Assembly: GCF_030818575.1 (NCBI RefSeq)
Contig: NZ_JAUTAL010000001.1
Location: forward strand, 3,224,001 to 3,288,000
Reading direction: 5' to 3'
From: Chryseobacterium camelliae
Lineage (GTDB): Bacteria; Bacteroidota; Bacteroidia; Flavobacteriales; Weeksellaceae
DNA: 64,000 bases
A program made the translations under genes and the position numbers. Below the pieces are notes generated by a model that saw only the letters and a list, made by a program, of their open reading frames with translations, did no database searches and was not told the DNA's origin. Positions 48,876 to 58,916 of the stretch are shown here, one piece after another. How positions within the stretch are numbered: the stretch's first letter is position 1; each line of letters starts with the position of its first letter.

Positions 48876-49922
48876 TCATATAATCTTTTTCAGCACGCGC
48901 TGGAGAGCCGGCTCAAGGAATCTGGCTACCCCATAAGCCAGGCTTCCAATAAAGAGAAATGCAATTACCGGAAGCAGAAAATAAGGAATTTGCGGAAAAA
49001 ACTTATGAACCTTGATCACAGAAGCAATCAGCATATTCTCGTGTAACAGGTACAGGGGATAGCTGATAAACCCTATTGTTTTAAAAACCCTTCCAGAAAA
49101 CAAAACGCCAAAAGGAGCCCAGAACAAGGCGCCCAGAAAGATCAACACCAGAATTATCAGATAGACATAAAGCACTGCATCCTGAAATTTATAGGCATAA
49201 AACAGAGAACAAAGGATTGTGATAATCAGCAGATAAAGGTATTTTTTTTCACGCCCCTGATAGTAAATGTACGTTAAAGCGCCGGCAACGAACCAGCCGA
49301 AATGAATAAAAGAACCAATGTATATTTTCATTGTGGCGGTTTCCGTGAACGCATGATAGACAATAAGGATCTGCAAAACAGACGCAGAAAGGTATAAGAT
49401 GAAAATTCCGGCAAGTGCCGTAGCCCTGTTAAAAAGAAAATACAAGGCCCCGAAAATAAAGTAGAACTTCACTTCTACATATAAAGACCAGAATGAGAGT
49501 TCCAGCACGGGAAAAGACGTTCCGAAAAGACGTTCAAGGATACTGTTGTTAATAAAGGTAATGCCGGGCAAAAGCGATTTCAGTTCCGGAATCCCGAATG
49601 GGCGTTCATAAAAGAAGCCGCCCGTAAGGTAGATGATCAGGCTACAGATCAGCATACTCGGGAACAGCCTGATCCACCTGTTTTTTATAAAAGTCCAGAA
49701 TCCGGGTGTTTTCTCAACAGACATCAGAATGACAAATCCTGAAATCAGGAAAAACAACTGTACGCCCAGGCTGCCATATTTAAACAACACATTGCCTGCA
49801 TACAATTTTCCGAAAGGATAATAAGCGTCCCAAATGTAATAGCCGTGAAACAGGAATACCAGTACTATAGCCAGCCCTCTCAGGCCATCAAGTACTTCTA
49901 TTCTTTTTCTTTTATCCGGCAT
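48876..49922 (-). CDS. Acyltransferase 3 family (OafA/YrhL-like) polysaccharide O-acyltransferase
   Basis: The 348-residue integral membrane protein has about ten TM segments. The family opening RIEVLDGLRGLAIVLVFLFHGYYI contains the Arg and conserved His (about residues 7-27), followed by GVQLFFLISGFVI near 53-65 and RWIRLFPSM near 84. Such enzymes transfer acetyl or other acyl groups onto surface sugars. It is the third gene of an operon with an EpsG-like polymerase (17 bases upstream), so an exopolysaccharide is the likely acceptor. Confidence 0.93.
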   Translation of the reverse strand: MPDKRKRIEVLDGLRGLAIVLVFLFHGYYIWDAYYPFGKLYAGNVLFKYGSLGVQLFFLISGFVILMSVEKTPGFWTFIKNRWIRLFPSMLICSLIIYLTGGFFYERPFGIPELKSLLPGITFINNSILERLFGTSFPVLELSFWSLYVEVKFYFIFGALYFLFNRATALAGIFILYLSASVLQILIVYHAFTETATMKIYIGSFIHFGWFVAGALTYIYYQGREKKYLYLLIITILCSLFYAYKFQDAVLYVYLIILVLIFLGALFWAPFGVLFSGRVFKTIGFISYPLYLLHENMLIASVIKVHKFFPQIPYFLLPVIAFLFIGSLAYGVARFLEPALQRVLKKII

Positions 49923-49939
49923 GAGTAATATTTATATCG

Positions 49940-51081
49940 TTAAGGAAGAAGATGGTTACGGTAAAGATCATAGGTAAACCTACCTGCCCTGATGTTTTTA
50001 AAGCTGGAGAAAACAATGAAGTTAAATGCAATCAGCAAAATAATAAAGGAATGAATCAATGCTTTTTTCTGAGCAGATACCACATACATTGCATTTGGGA
50101 TCAGGATATACGCAAAGACAATAAACGCCCCGGCAAGACGGGAAGAAAAAATTGGATTATTCCTGAAAATAAAGTAGGCGCAGATTCCTATTACCGCATA
50201 GTTCCGGTGGTATTCGTAATAAGGATATTTTTGTACCATTTTGGTATCGAACGCAAACAGGAAAAATGTAAGGATGGCCATCATGACCTCCGGGATTCCG
50301 ATTCCCCCGTTAATCCTTTCAGCACTTTCGTCTATATAACCGTTGAATCCCACAGCCAGCGCATTATCACCGGCAAAATTCCCCAGGAATTCACCAAATG
50401 CCCGGTATACTTCAAACGGAGACAGAAATACAGACGTAATGATCAGGATAAACATCCAGGCTTTATTCAGCGGAATACGGGCTAACCACAATACATAGGT
50501 AAAAACAGATAGCAGACATTATGGATTCCTCCTGCTATATAAATACACAACAGGTAGGCCCAGAGTTTACGCTCTTTTATATAGCGGAGTGCAAAATACG
50601 CGATAAATGACCCCAGGTTCTGACGGATCTGTCCGGATTCTCCCACAAAGAAACCAGGAATAAATAGCAATGCCAGAAAGGTAAACGGATAAAAAGTATT
50701 GTCTTCGATGTATTTAAACTTAAAAATGATGGCAAGAGTAGCCACAACAAGGGTAAGGATATAAAACGGAGCATTGAATATATTCAGCAATACTTTGTTA
50801 ATAAGCACAAACAGCCATTCCAGCTCCATAGGCTGAGGAGTTTTAAGGTGCAGCGCAGCAAAAAGGATGGTGATATAATCTTTGGTATCAGAATAAATAT
50901 AAATCCCTTTGTAGCTTCCGAAATCCGGCCCTACCCCATCACGAAGTCCGGCAATAATAATAAGGTATGCGCCTAAATAATACAGCCATTTCCTCTCCAC
51001 CTGATGTCCGTATACCTCCTGAAAACTGAAGATAAGCATGTATATAAGAGCAATAATAAAATACGGATGCAGTAAACTCAT
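49940..51081 (-). pseudogene. EpsG-family membrane protein, frameshifted at about 50501-50505
   Basis: Two overlapping frames (51081-50482 and 50491-49940) together make one EpsG/Wzy-like polytopic protein of about 380 residues. The first has DGVGPDFGSYKGIY near 50 and GESGQIRQNLGSFIAYFALRYI, both EpsG family features. The second continues with LARIPLNKAWMFILI and further TM segments. A missing T in the T5 run (CTGTTTTTACC; plus 50501-50505) would join them through a hydrophobic stretch LFFTYVLWLARI. The start at 51081 overlaps the upstream stop (ATGA). It is probably a polysaccharide polymerase. As read it is broken; sequencing error is plausible. Confidence 0.8.
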
Positions 51082-52079
51082 TGAGGACAATATTTTTTAA
51101 ACTGATATGACGCGATAATGATTGCCGTAAGGATCAGCGGAATGAAAAGCCTGGTTTCCCAGAACAAACCTACCAGGGCAATCATGATAAGATAAGGGAG
51201 TGAAAAAAACAAATACCTTTTTATCATTATTTTGCCTGCTCCGTCAGCCATCCTGTATCCGAAATATATTCCGGCAATCCCGAAGAGCAGTCCGGCAAGG
51301 TTGTAAGGACTGGTGAAATTCTTAAGCAGATAGATTCCTTCAAAGAAAGAGGCCTGTTGTGGAATAGCGATCCTTAAACCTGCATAAGGTACCACAAATG
51401 CCAAAACCAACAACAAAATATCCTTAAAAACCTTATAATCAACAGCTTTAAACATCCTTAAATCAATATATAATGCTGCAAAAAAAGCAATATTCAGGCA
51501 GGCAGTTTCCCTCACCATAGTGGAAATGAAAATAATGATTGCCAGAACAATAAGATCACGGGAATTCCTGTTTTTAAAATATTTCAGACTGAAAAATATC
51601 CCCCCCAAATAAAAAAACACAGCAATAGAATCACAATTGGTAGGAACATACTGTACGATAACCAGAAAGAAAATACAGATAAGGTGGATAAGCCGCCGCA
51701 CCATTCCGTTAGCAAGCAGATCGGTAGGCTCAAGTCTGAGAATGCGATCCAGAATCCACGAAGATAGTACAAAAAAGAGGCTGTTGATCAGGAAGATACT
51801 GTGGTAAAAAAGAGTTCCGCTTTTAAGCAGGAAAGACTTTACAAAAGGAGGAAACGTATTAACCAGGGCAGTGAAAGCCTCTGTAACATGCACGCTCAGG
51901 TAATTGGGAATGATCCTGTAGGCATACACGGATGAAAACATAAAGTCAGGTGCTTTTTCCATGGATTTAAGCCTTACATATGAAGACTCAAAACCATAGT
52001 AAGAGATCAGGAAAAGCAACAGAGGAAAAATTATGATCCATAAAAATCCATCTCTTTTTTCATCAAGTTTTGTAAACAT
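51078..52079 (-). CDS. Polytopic membrane protein of the EpsG/acyltransferase operon
   Basis: The start at 52079 gives MFTKLDEKRDGFLW; an ATG at 52091 is also possible. About 333 residues with roughly nine hydrophobic segments. Early motif YRIIPNYL near 56, STMVRETACLNIAFFAALYI near 190 and ETRLFIPLILTAI near 312. The RE-T/N and ETRLF-PL patterns resemble uncharacterised GT-C-like proteins near sugar polymers, but no family is certain. It is the first gene of a three-gene minus-strand operon ending with an acyltransferase, so a role in polysaccharide assembly is inferred. Confidence 0.74.
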   Translation of the reverse strand: MFTKLDEKRDGFLWIIIFPLLLFLISYYGFESSYVRLKSMEKAPDFMFSSVYAYRIIPNYLSVHVTEAFTALVNTFPPFVKSFLLKSGTLFYHSIFLINSLFFVLSSWILDRILRLEPTDLLANGMVRRLIHLICIFFLVIVQYVPTNCDSIAVFFYLGGIFFSLKYFKNRNSRDLIVLAIIIFISTMVRETACLNIAFFAALYIDLRMFKAVDYKVFKDILLLVLAFVVPYAGLRIAIPQQASFFEGIYLLKNFTSPYNLAGLLFGIAGIYFGYRMADGAGKIMIKRYLFFSLPYLIMIALVGLFWETRLFIPLILTAIIIASYQFKKYCPQ

Positions 52080-52150
52080 ATCAAAATACAAGTTCCTTTC
52101 CTTATAATAGATTGTCTGTTTTTAAAATGCTTTATGATTGGGAACTTTTG

Positions 52151-52158
52151 CAAAAGTA
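52151..52158 (-). promoter_or_regulatory. Possible promoter of the EpsG-like/acyltransferase operon
   Basis: TACTTTTG (52158-52151 on minus) fits the -7 element, about 72 bases before the ATG at 52079. No clear -33 TTG is found. Confidence 0.42.
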
Positions 52159-52223
52159 TAAGTTTTTTTCATTTCACCAGAATATTTTGTTGATTTTCAG
52201 CCAAAACTTATCCGGTTAAATGT

Positions 52224-52253
52224 TTTGAACTAATACTGAAAAAATTAAATTTG
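52224..52253 (+). promoter_or_regulatory. Promoter of the flexirubin-type operon
   Basis: TTTG (52224-52227) and TAAATTTG (52246-52253) are spaced by 18 bases, an excellent match to the flavobacterial housekeeping promoter. The ATG at 52272 lies 19 bases after the -7 element, so the leader is short. Confidence 0.8.
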
Positions 52254-52271
52254 CAGACTTATTCCCTTCCA

Positions 52272-55200
52272 ATGCACCGTTTTTTTATTTTTTTATATTA
52301 TCTGATTTCAAAACATAGGATTGTCTCCGCAATTTCCGCTGTGGGCATTGCAACCCTATGCCTGTTTTTTGCTTCCAAGATTACATTTGAAGAAGACATC
52401 AATCAGATCATCCCTAAAAATGAAAAATCGGACCTTACTGCCAAGGTTCTGAAGCAGCTTAACTTTTCAGACAAAATCATTGTGATTATCGAGCGGAAAG
52501 CTCCGGAAAACAGCTTCCAGCTTTCAGAAACCGCAGACAGCTTCCTCCAGGATGTACAGCCCCTGAAAAAATACATTTCCACGATACAGGGAAAGGTGAA
52601 CGATGATGAAATCTCGCATACCTTTGATTTTGTACAGCAGCATCTTCCGTTGTTCCTTGCTAAAGAGGATTACAGGAAAATCGGAGAGAAACTCCATCAA
52701 GACAGCATTGATAAAAAGGTAGAAAGCAATTATGTATCCCTGGTATCTCCGGCCAGCCTTGTTACAAAGGAATTCATTAAAAAGGACCCGCTGGGTATTA
52801 CTTTTTTGGGAGTCAAAAAACTTAATGCGCTTAACCTCAGCCAGGATTTCAGGCTTGAAGACAATTATATTGTCTCTCGTGACGGAAAGCAGCTTCTGCT
52901 TTTCATAGACCCTTCCCATAAAAGCAGTGATACCAAAGACAATGAAGCCTTCGTTAATGCGCTGAATGAAATAAAAAACAGGCTGAATACGAAGTTTAAA
53001 GGAAAAACGGAGGTAAGCTACTTCGGATCTCCGGTCATTGCAGTAGCCAATGCTCAGCAGATCAAGAAAGACATCAGAAATACGGTCATCATCTCCATGA
53101 CAGTTCTCCTGATATTACTGATCTATTATTTCCGGAATTTCTTTACGCCGGTCATTGTTTTCCTGCCTACGGTATTTTCCGTATTGCTGGCTTTGCTGGC
53201 CCTTTATTTCATCAAAGATAAGCTTTCCGCCATCTCGCTCAGCGTAGGTGCCATTCTCATCGGTATTACAATTGATTATGCGCTTCATATCCTTACGCAT
53301 TACAAGCATAATCATAATATAGAGGAACTATACAAAGAAATCACGCAGCCTATAATACTAAGCAGTGCCACAACTGCGGTATCATTCCTGTGCCTGGTTT
53401 TCGTCCGTTCCGAAGCCCTTAAAGACCTTGGTCTTTTTGCTTCGCTTACAGTCATCCTTTCCTCCTTTACGGCGCTGATTATCGTGCCACAGCTTTATCA
53501 CCCTAAGAGAGAAGAGCATGCCCTTAATACCAACTTCATCGACAGGATTGGGTCCTATCCGTATGAAAAAAACAAGCCTCTCATTATCGGCTGCTCTGTG
53601 ATCATTATTGCCTGCCTGTTCGGTTTCAGACATGTGGGATTCAATGAAGACATTGGTGATCTGAATTATGTTCCTAAAGAACTGAAACTGAGTGAGGCCA
53701 AACTTCAGAAACTGTCTGACATTACTTCAAAATCCATATACACCATATCCTACGGAAACTCTGAAGAAGAAGCTTTGTCTAAAAACACACAGCTGAACAG
53801 TTTTCTGGAAAGAGAAAAGAAGCAGGGTAAGATTTTAAATTACAGCTCCATAGGCAATGTAGTCCTTTCCCGGAAAGACCAGCAGAAAAAGCTTGAAGAA
53901 TGGAACACCTTTTGGGCCGGAAGCAAAAAAAACAAGGCTCTTTCAGACCTGGAAGTAGCCGGTGCACAATATGGGTTCAACAGTTCCGCTTTCGACAGCT
54001 TTAAAGATATGCTGAATAAAAGCTACAATACTTTGAGCCTGCAGGATTATGAAAAAATAAAAGCCTTACAGGTCTCTGAATTCCTGAGCCATGATAAAAA
54101 TTTCTTTACGGTTTCCAATATTGTTAAAGTAGACGAAAGCCACCGGGAAACATTCATAAAGGATGTGGAAAAAAATCATCAGGCACTAGCTATTGACCGC
54201 CAGCAGATGAATGAAAATTTCCTCGGGCTGCTGAAACGGGATTTCAATACCCTGATCAATTATTCCCTCCTGGCTATTGTACTAACCATCATCGTATTCT
54301 TCAGGAATTTTGAGCTTACCGTACTGACTATGTTTCCGATTGTGCTTACGGGGATTGTTACTGCAGGAATTCTTTATTTCCTGGGCCTTGAGCTCAATAT
54401 TTTCAGTACAGTGGTATGCACCCTGGTTTTTGGTGTAGGAGATGACTTCAGCATCTTCCTTACCCAGGCCATGCAGAAAGAACATACCTCCGGAAAAAAT
54501 GAACTGCCCACCTATAGGGTATCCATTATTCTTGCGGTATTCACCACCATTCTTTCCATCGGTTCGCTTATTTTCGCCAAGCATCCGGCCCTGCATTCTT
54601 TGGCGCTTGTTGCCTTGATCGGAATGTTCTCCGTGATTATCATTACCTCGACCTTGTATCCTTTCTGGTTCAGGTTTTTTATTACCAACAGAGCCCAAAA
54701 AGGATTATCACCCATCACATTCAGGCTGATGGTGAATTCCACGCTTTCGTTTCTGTATTACGGGCTGGGTGGATTGTTTTTCTCATTCATAGGAAGCTTT
54801 TTCGTAAAAAGATCAAAAGGAAAAACACTGAATCTTATCAAAGTTTTTTCTGCCCGGTTTTTAACTTCCGTCCTTTTTACGAATCCATGGGTAAGGAAGA
54901 AGCTCATTAAAAATACGGACGAAGACTTCAGCAGGCCTGTCGTGATCATTGCCAATCACACCTCTTTTCTGGACACCCTGGCGGTAGCTATGGTAACCCA
55001 TAAAATAGTATTTCTGGTCAATGACTGGGTATACAATTCGCCGGTATTCGGAAAAATTGTAAAAGCAATGGGGTTCTATCCTGTGTCCCAGGGCATCGAA
55101 AATGGGATCAACCCGCTTAGGGAAAAAGTAAATCAGGGGTATTCCCTGGTGGTGTTCCCGGAAGGTGAGCGCTCTTATACCAATGACATCAAACGTTTCC

Positions 55201-55925
55201 ATAAGGGGGCTTTTTACCTGGCTGAGCAATTCGGGCTGGATATTGTGCCGGTTTATATTCATGGTAATTCCGAAGTATTGCCGAAAGGAGATTTTATTAT
55301 TTATGACGGAAGTATTACCATTAAGGTCGGCCAAAGGATCAGCAAGGATAATACGGCTTTTGGTACCCAGTACTCCGAAAGAACCAAGAAGATCAATGCC
55401 TACTTCAGGAAACAGTTTGCCGCATTGAGGAATGAGCTGGAAGATGAAAATTATTTCAGGAACAAGCTGTTCCTCAGCTATCTGTATAAGGAAAATGAGG
55501 TGGTAAAAGCGGTAAAGCAAGACTTCAATACATATAAGAAGGATTATTTCGTGCTTAACCGGCATATTCCCGCTGATGCCAACATCCTGCATATTGCAGA
55601 TGATTTCGGACAGAAAGATCTCCTGCTGACATTGTATCAGGCAGGAAGAACGGTATTCACGCTGATTGCCGATGAAGAAAAAAGAGCGGTGGCGAAACAG
55701 AATTATCTGGTAAAAAGAAGGAAGATCCACTATATCAGTCACATTTCAGAGATCAAAAAGAATATTGGTATGCTTTTGGTTTCTGATAAGCGCTTTAATA
55801 TAGGACAACTGGCGGAGCTTCCGGAAAAAATCATAACAATCGACACTGAAGTTCAGGACATTAAAGAATCAGGATATCGTAAAGAATTTGAATCAGGGAT
55901 AATTAAAATTTACATAAAACAGTAA
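52272..55925 (+). CDS. MMPL/RND lipid exporter fused to a 1-acylglycerol-3-phosphate-type acyltransferase
   Basis: The ATG at 52272 is preferred over the upstream TTG frame extension, which overlaps the promoter. About 1217 residues. Residues 1-820 are an RND/MMPL-type exporter: TM1 near 15-32, a periplasmic domain, TM block 2-6 (about 265-410), a second periplasmic domain (about 450-655), then a second TM block with GVGDDFSIFLT. Residues about 870-1060 are an LPLAT acyltransferase with NHTSFLD (His896, Asp901) and FPEGERS near 962. A C-terminal segment to 1217 resembles a Rossmann-like fold (ADANILHIADDFGQKDLLLTLYQAGRTVF). It probably moves or esterifies the aryl-polyene/flexirubin lipid for the outer membrane. 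First gene of the pigment operon. Confidence 0.88.
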   Translation: MHRFFIFLYYLISKHRIVSAISAVGIATLCLFFASKITFEEDINQIIPKNEKSDLTAKVLKQLNFSDKIIVIIERKAPENSFQLSETADSFLQDVQPLKKYISTIQGKVNDDEISHTFDFVQQHLPLFLAKEDYRKIGEKLHQDSIDKKVESNYVSLVSPASLVTKEFIKKDPLGITFLGVKKLNALNLSQDFRLEDNYIVSRDGKQLLLFIDPSHKSSDTKDNEAFVNALNEIKNRLNTKFKGKTEVSYFGSPVIAVANAQQIKKDIRNTVIISMTVLLILLIYYFRNFFTPVIVFLPTVFSVLLALLALYFIKDKLSAISLSVGAILIGITIDYALHILTHYKHNHNIEELYKEITQPIILSSATTAVSFLCLVFVRSEALKDLGLFASLTVILSSFTALIIVPQLYHPKREEHALNTNFIDRIGSYPYEKNKPLIIGCSVIIIACLFGFRHVGFNEDIGDLNYVPKELKLSEAKLQKLSDITSKSIYTISYGNSEEEALSKNTQLNSFLEREKKQGKILNYSSIGNVVLSRKDQQKKLEEWNTFWAGSKKNKALSDLEVAGAQYGFNSSAFDSFKDMLNKSYNTLSLQDYEKIKALQVSEFLSHDKNFFTVSNIVKVDESHRETFIKDVEKNHQALAIDRQQMNENFLGLLKRDFNTLINYSLLAIVLTIIVFFRNFELTVLTMFPIVLTGIVTAGILYFLGLELNIFSTVVCTLVFGVGDDFSIFLTQAMQKEHTSGKNELPTYRVSIILAVFTTILSIGSLIFAKHPALHSLALVALIGMFSVIIITSTLYPFWFRFFITNRAQKGLSPITFRLMVNSTLSFLYYGLGGLFFSFIGSFFVKRSKGKTLNLIKVFSARFLTSVLFTNPWVRKKLIKNTDEDFSRPVVIIANHTSFLDTLAVAMVTHKIVFLVNDWVYNSPVFGKIVKAMGFYPVSQGIENGINPLREKVNQGYSLVVFPEGERSYTNDIKRFHKGAFYLAEQFGLDIVPVYIHGNSEVLPKGDFIIYDGSITIKVGQRISKDNTAFGTQYSERTKKINAYFRKQFAALRNELEDENYFRNKLFLSYLYKENEVVKAVKQDFNTYKKDYFVLNRHIPADANILHIADDFGQKDLLLTLYQAGRTVFTLIADEEKRAVAKQNYLVKRRKIHYISHISEIKKNIGMLLVSDKRFNIGQLAELPEKIITIDTEVQDIKESGYRKEFESGIIKIYIKQ

Positions 55926-55941
55926 ATACAACTGAAAAGCA

Positions 55942-55949
55942 TATTTTTG
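55942..55949 (+). promoter_or_regulatory. Possible internal promoter before darA
   Basis: TATTTTTG fits TAnnTTTG 19 bases before the darA ATG, but no -33 TTG is seen. It lies in a 43-base gap in the operon. Confidence 0.3.
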
Positions 55950-55968
55950 TAGTACCTAAAGAAATATA

Positions 55969-56881
55969 ATGAAGAAAAATATACTCGTCATCTATTATTC
56001 GCAGACCGGGCAACTGGAAGATATTGTAAAGAATATAGCCAGGCCTTTTGAAACCAAGGATGAGTACCAGGTGACGTATTATAATATACGCCTGAAAAAA
56101 GATTTTCCGTTTCCGTGGCCGGGTGATGTTTTCTTCAATACCTTTCCGGAATCTTACCTGCAGATCCCGAGTGAAATATACCCTCCGGAAGAGGAAGTGC
56201 TGAATACGCAGTTTGATCTGATACTTTTCGGATACCAGGTATGGTATCTTACGCCATCCATCCCGATCATCTCCTTCCTGAAGAGTCCTTATGCCGGGAA
56301 TATCCTGAAGGGCAAGCCGGTGGTTACGATTTCCGGAACCAGAAATATGTGGATGCTTTCCCAGGAGAAACTCAAGGTATATCTGCGGGACCTCCAGGCA
56401 AAACTGGTAGGAAACATTGCTCTGGTAGACCGGCATGACAATTATACCAGTGTGCTTACCATTCTCCGCTGGCTTACGACAGGAAAAAAAAGAAAAATCC
56501 GGAATGCTGCCGGCTGCCGGAGTTTCGGATGAAGAAATTGCGGGATCCGTAAAGTATGGTGAAATTATTGAGAAACATTTCAGCGCCAATGAGCTGGAAA
56601 CGCTGCAGCCTGACCTGGTGAAAAACGGTGCCGTGGAAATCCGCCCGTTCCTGGTGCGGGTGGAAAAAGTAGGCAATAAAATATTTACCGTATGGTCTAA
56701 CCTGATTATCAGGAAAAAGGAGAAACGACCATTGCTCATTAAATTCTTTAAAGTATATTTGATGGCCGCGATATGGATTATTTCACCTATCGTACTGGTA
56801 TTTCACATACTGTTAGCTCCTCTTCTGAGCTCAAAAAGAAGAAAACAAAAGGAATATTTACAAGGAATTAATTTAAAATAA
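55969..56881 (+). pseudogene. darA: Dialkylresorcinol condensing enzyme DarA, frameshifted at 56484-56491
   Basis: The N-terminal half starts MKKNILVIYYSQTGQLEDIV, a flavodoxin-like phosphate-binding loop, and contains FPFPWPGDVFFNTFPE, usual in this family. The frame breaks in an A8 run. With one A removed it continues KKEKSGMLPAAGVSDEEIAGSVKYGE to a hydrophobic C-terminus (YLMAAIWIISPIVLVFHILLAPLL) for about 303 residues in all. In dialkylresorcinol and flexirubin pathways DarA joins two acyl chains into the resorcinol ring with DarB. It sits directly before darB (1 base between). The break is probably a homopolymer error. Confidence 0.82.
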
Positions 56882-56882
56882 A

Positions 56883-58023
56883 ATGTACGACGTATTTATA
56901 ACAAAAGCTTCAACATACTTACCGAATGAACCTGTTTCTAATGATGAAATGGAAACGTATCTGGGCTTGGTGAATGAGAAACCGTCTAAAGCAAGAGCTT
57001 TGATTTTAAGAAACAACAAGATTAAAACCAGATATTACGCATTGGATAAAAACGGTAAACCTACCCATACCAATGCACAGATTACGGCAAAAGCTGTTGA
57101 GGGACTTTTTGATGAAAATTTTACCCGACAGGATATGGAACTGCTGTCATGCGGAACCACTTCTGCAGACCAGATCCAGCCTTCACATGCCTCCATGGTG
57201 CATGGTGAGCTGGGCCTGAACAAATCCATTGAAATCAATACTTCCATGGGACTTTGCAACTCCGGGATGAACGCCCTGAATTACGGATTCCTTTCCGTAA
57301 AGGCAGGTGTTAAACAAAATGCAGTATGTGTAGGATCCGAAAGATTCTCATCATGGATGACGGCGGATAAATTCAACCATGAAGCAGAAAACCTGAAACT
57401 TCTGGAAGAAAGGCCTATCATTGCTTTTAAAAGGGAATTCCTAAGATGGATGCTTTCCGATGGGGCAGGAGCTTTCCTGCTGGAAAACAAAACCGCGTGA
57501 AAACGAAGTTTCATTAAGAATAGAGTTCATAGACTTTTATTCCTATGCCCATGAGATTGAAGCCTGTATGTACGCGGGATGCGAAAAGCAGGAAGACGGA
57601 AGCCTTAAATCCTGGGCAGACTACCCTTCCGATGAATGGCTTAAACAGTCTATTTTTGCACTTAAGCAGGATACGAAACTTTTAGATGAATATATCCTGG
57701 TGAAAGGCGCAGAAAGTCTTCGTGCATCTTTTGACAAGCACCAGCTGGATCCGGATAGTATAGATCATGTCCTCGCTCATATCTCTTCGGGATATTTCAA
57801 AGAAGGCCTGAAAGAAGAATTTGCCAAAAAAGGAATGGATTTCCCATGGGAAAAATGGTATTATAACCTTTCTGAGGTTGGAAACATCGGAGCCGGCTCT
57901 ATTTTCATCGCCCTGGAGCAACTGATGAATTCAGGAACCCTAAAAAAAGGGGAAAGAGTACTGCTGTGCATTCCGGAAAGCGGAAGGTTTGCATATTCAT
58001 GTGCCCTATTAACAGTTTGCTAA
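56883..58023 (+). pseudogene. darB: DarB-like 3-oxoacyl-ACP synthase III, frameshifted at 57489-57492
   Basis: This thiolase-fold KAS III enzyme would supply the beta-keto intermediate for the dialkylresorcinol ring. The first frame has the active-site Cys125 in SMGLCNSGMNAL. The second frame holds the catalytic His region (DHVLAHISSGYF) and Asn region (LSEVGNIGAGSIFIALEQL) and ends CALLTVC. The break is in AACAAAACCG; removing one A reads LLENKPRENEVSLRIEF and gives about 379 residues, normal for the family. The stop overlaps the next ATG (TAATG). Sequencing error is likely given the intact second half. Confidence 0.86.
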
Positions 58024-58454
58024 TGGAAAAAACACTGCCTTCCGATAATCCTGCTTTTGTGGAAAGCCTGATCCCTCAAAGGGCTCCCTTTGTCATGGTC
58101 GATGAGCTTTCAGAATATTCCGAAACCCATCTTGTATCAGGATTCCGCATTAAAGAAGAAAATATTTTCGTGCAGGACGGAATTTTTCAGGCATCAGGAC
58201 TGGTAGAGCATCAGGCTCAGAGTGTTGCCCTGCATACCGGATATAAATATTACCTTCTGGGGAAAGATGCGCCTACAGGATATATTGGGGCCATCAAATC
58301 CTTTGGAGCAGAGGTTCTGCCCAAAACGGGCGACCATCTCGTAACGGAAGTGACGATCCTGAGTGAAGTTATGGGGGTGACCCTGGTCAATGCCGTAACG
58401 AGGCTAGATAATGAGATCATAGCCAGCTCTCAGATGAAAACTGTTGTAAAATAA
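58023..58454 (+). CDS. Hotdog-fold 3-hydroxyacyl-ACP dehydratase-like protein (flexirubin cluster)
   Basis: The start at 58023 overlaps the darB stop; a longer frame lies within darB. 143 residues: IPQRAPFVMVDELSEYSE opening and GLVEHQAQSVALHTGYK resemble the FabZ/ApeP-type dehydratases of aryl-polyene pathways, with KSFGAEVLPKTGDHLVTEVTIL as the later strand pair. The FabZ His is replaced in the first motif (LPHR... versus IPQR), so catalysis is uncertain; it may pair with the next gene product. It acts on ACP-bound intermediates in the cytosol. Confidence 0.82.
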   Translation: MEKTLPSDNPAFVESLIPQRAPFVMVDELSEYSETHLVSGFRIKEENIFVQDGIFQASGLVEHQAQSVALHTGYKYYLLGKDAPTGYIGAIKSFGAEVLPKTGDHLVTEVTILSEVMGVTLVNAVTRLDNEIIASSQMKTVVK

Positions 58455-58463
58455 TTGTAATCT

Positions 58464-58907
58464 ATGGAGATCAGGGAAGAAAATATCATCAACATCCACC
58501 ATTATCTGCCGCACCGTGAGCCTATGCTTATGGCAGATTATATCCTGGAACTAACCAAAGAAAAAGTGGTGACTTCCTTTGAAATTCTCAAAGACAATAT
58601 TTTCGTCCATAACAATCACTTCATCGAGGCCGGACTGATTGAAAATGCAGCCCAAACCTGTTCCTCTATTATGGGGCAGAGTTTTTTTGAGCAGACCGGT
58701 ACCGGAACCAAAGTAATAGGCTTCATCACCAGCATGAAGAAAATTGAGGTATTTACGCTGCCGAAAGTTGGCGATACCATTATTTCAAAAGCATCGCTGA
58801 TTTCCCAGTTTGAAAATATATGCCATATTTTTTGTGAAACATTTGTAGGTGATGAATTACTGCTCAGGGCAGAGATTAATTTATTTATTCAGCAAATACA
58901 ACACTAA
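58464..58907 (+). CDS. Hotdog-fold FabZ-like dehydratase (flexirubin cluster)
   Basis: The 147-residue paralogue-like protein opens IHHYLPHREPMLMADYILEL, with the FabZ-type Leu-Pro-His-Arg motif. HFIEAGLIENAAQTCSSIMG occupies the second active-site position (the FabZ helix with acidic residue and Gln/Asn), and IGFITSMKKIEVFTLPKVGDTI follows. It would dehydrate beta-hydroxyacyl-ACP during polyene chain growth. The two adjacent hotdog genes may encode a heterodimer. It lies 9 bases after the previous gene. Confidence 0.84.
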   Translation: MEIREENIINIHHYLPHREPMLMADYILELTKEKVVTSFEILKDNIFVHNNHFIEAGLIENAAQTCSSIMGQSFFEQTGTGTKVIGFITSMKKIEVFTLPKVGDTIISKASLISQFENICHIFCETFVGDELLLRAEINLFIQQIQH

Positions 58908-58916
58908 CTGAAACCG

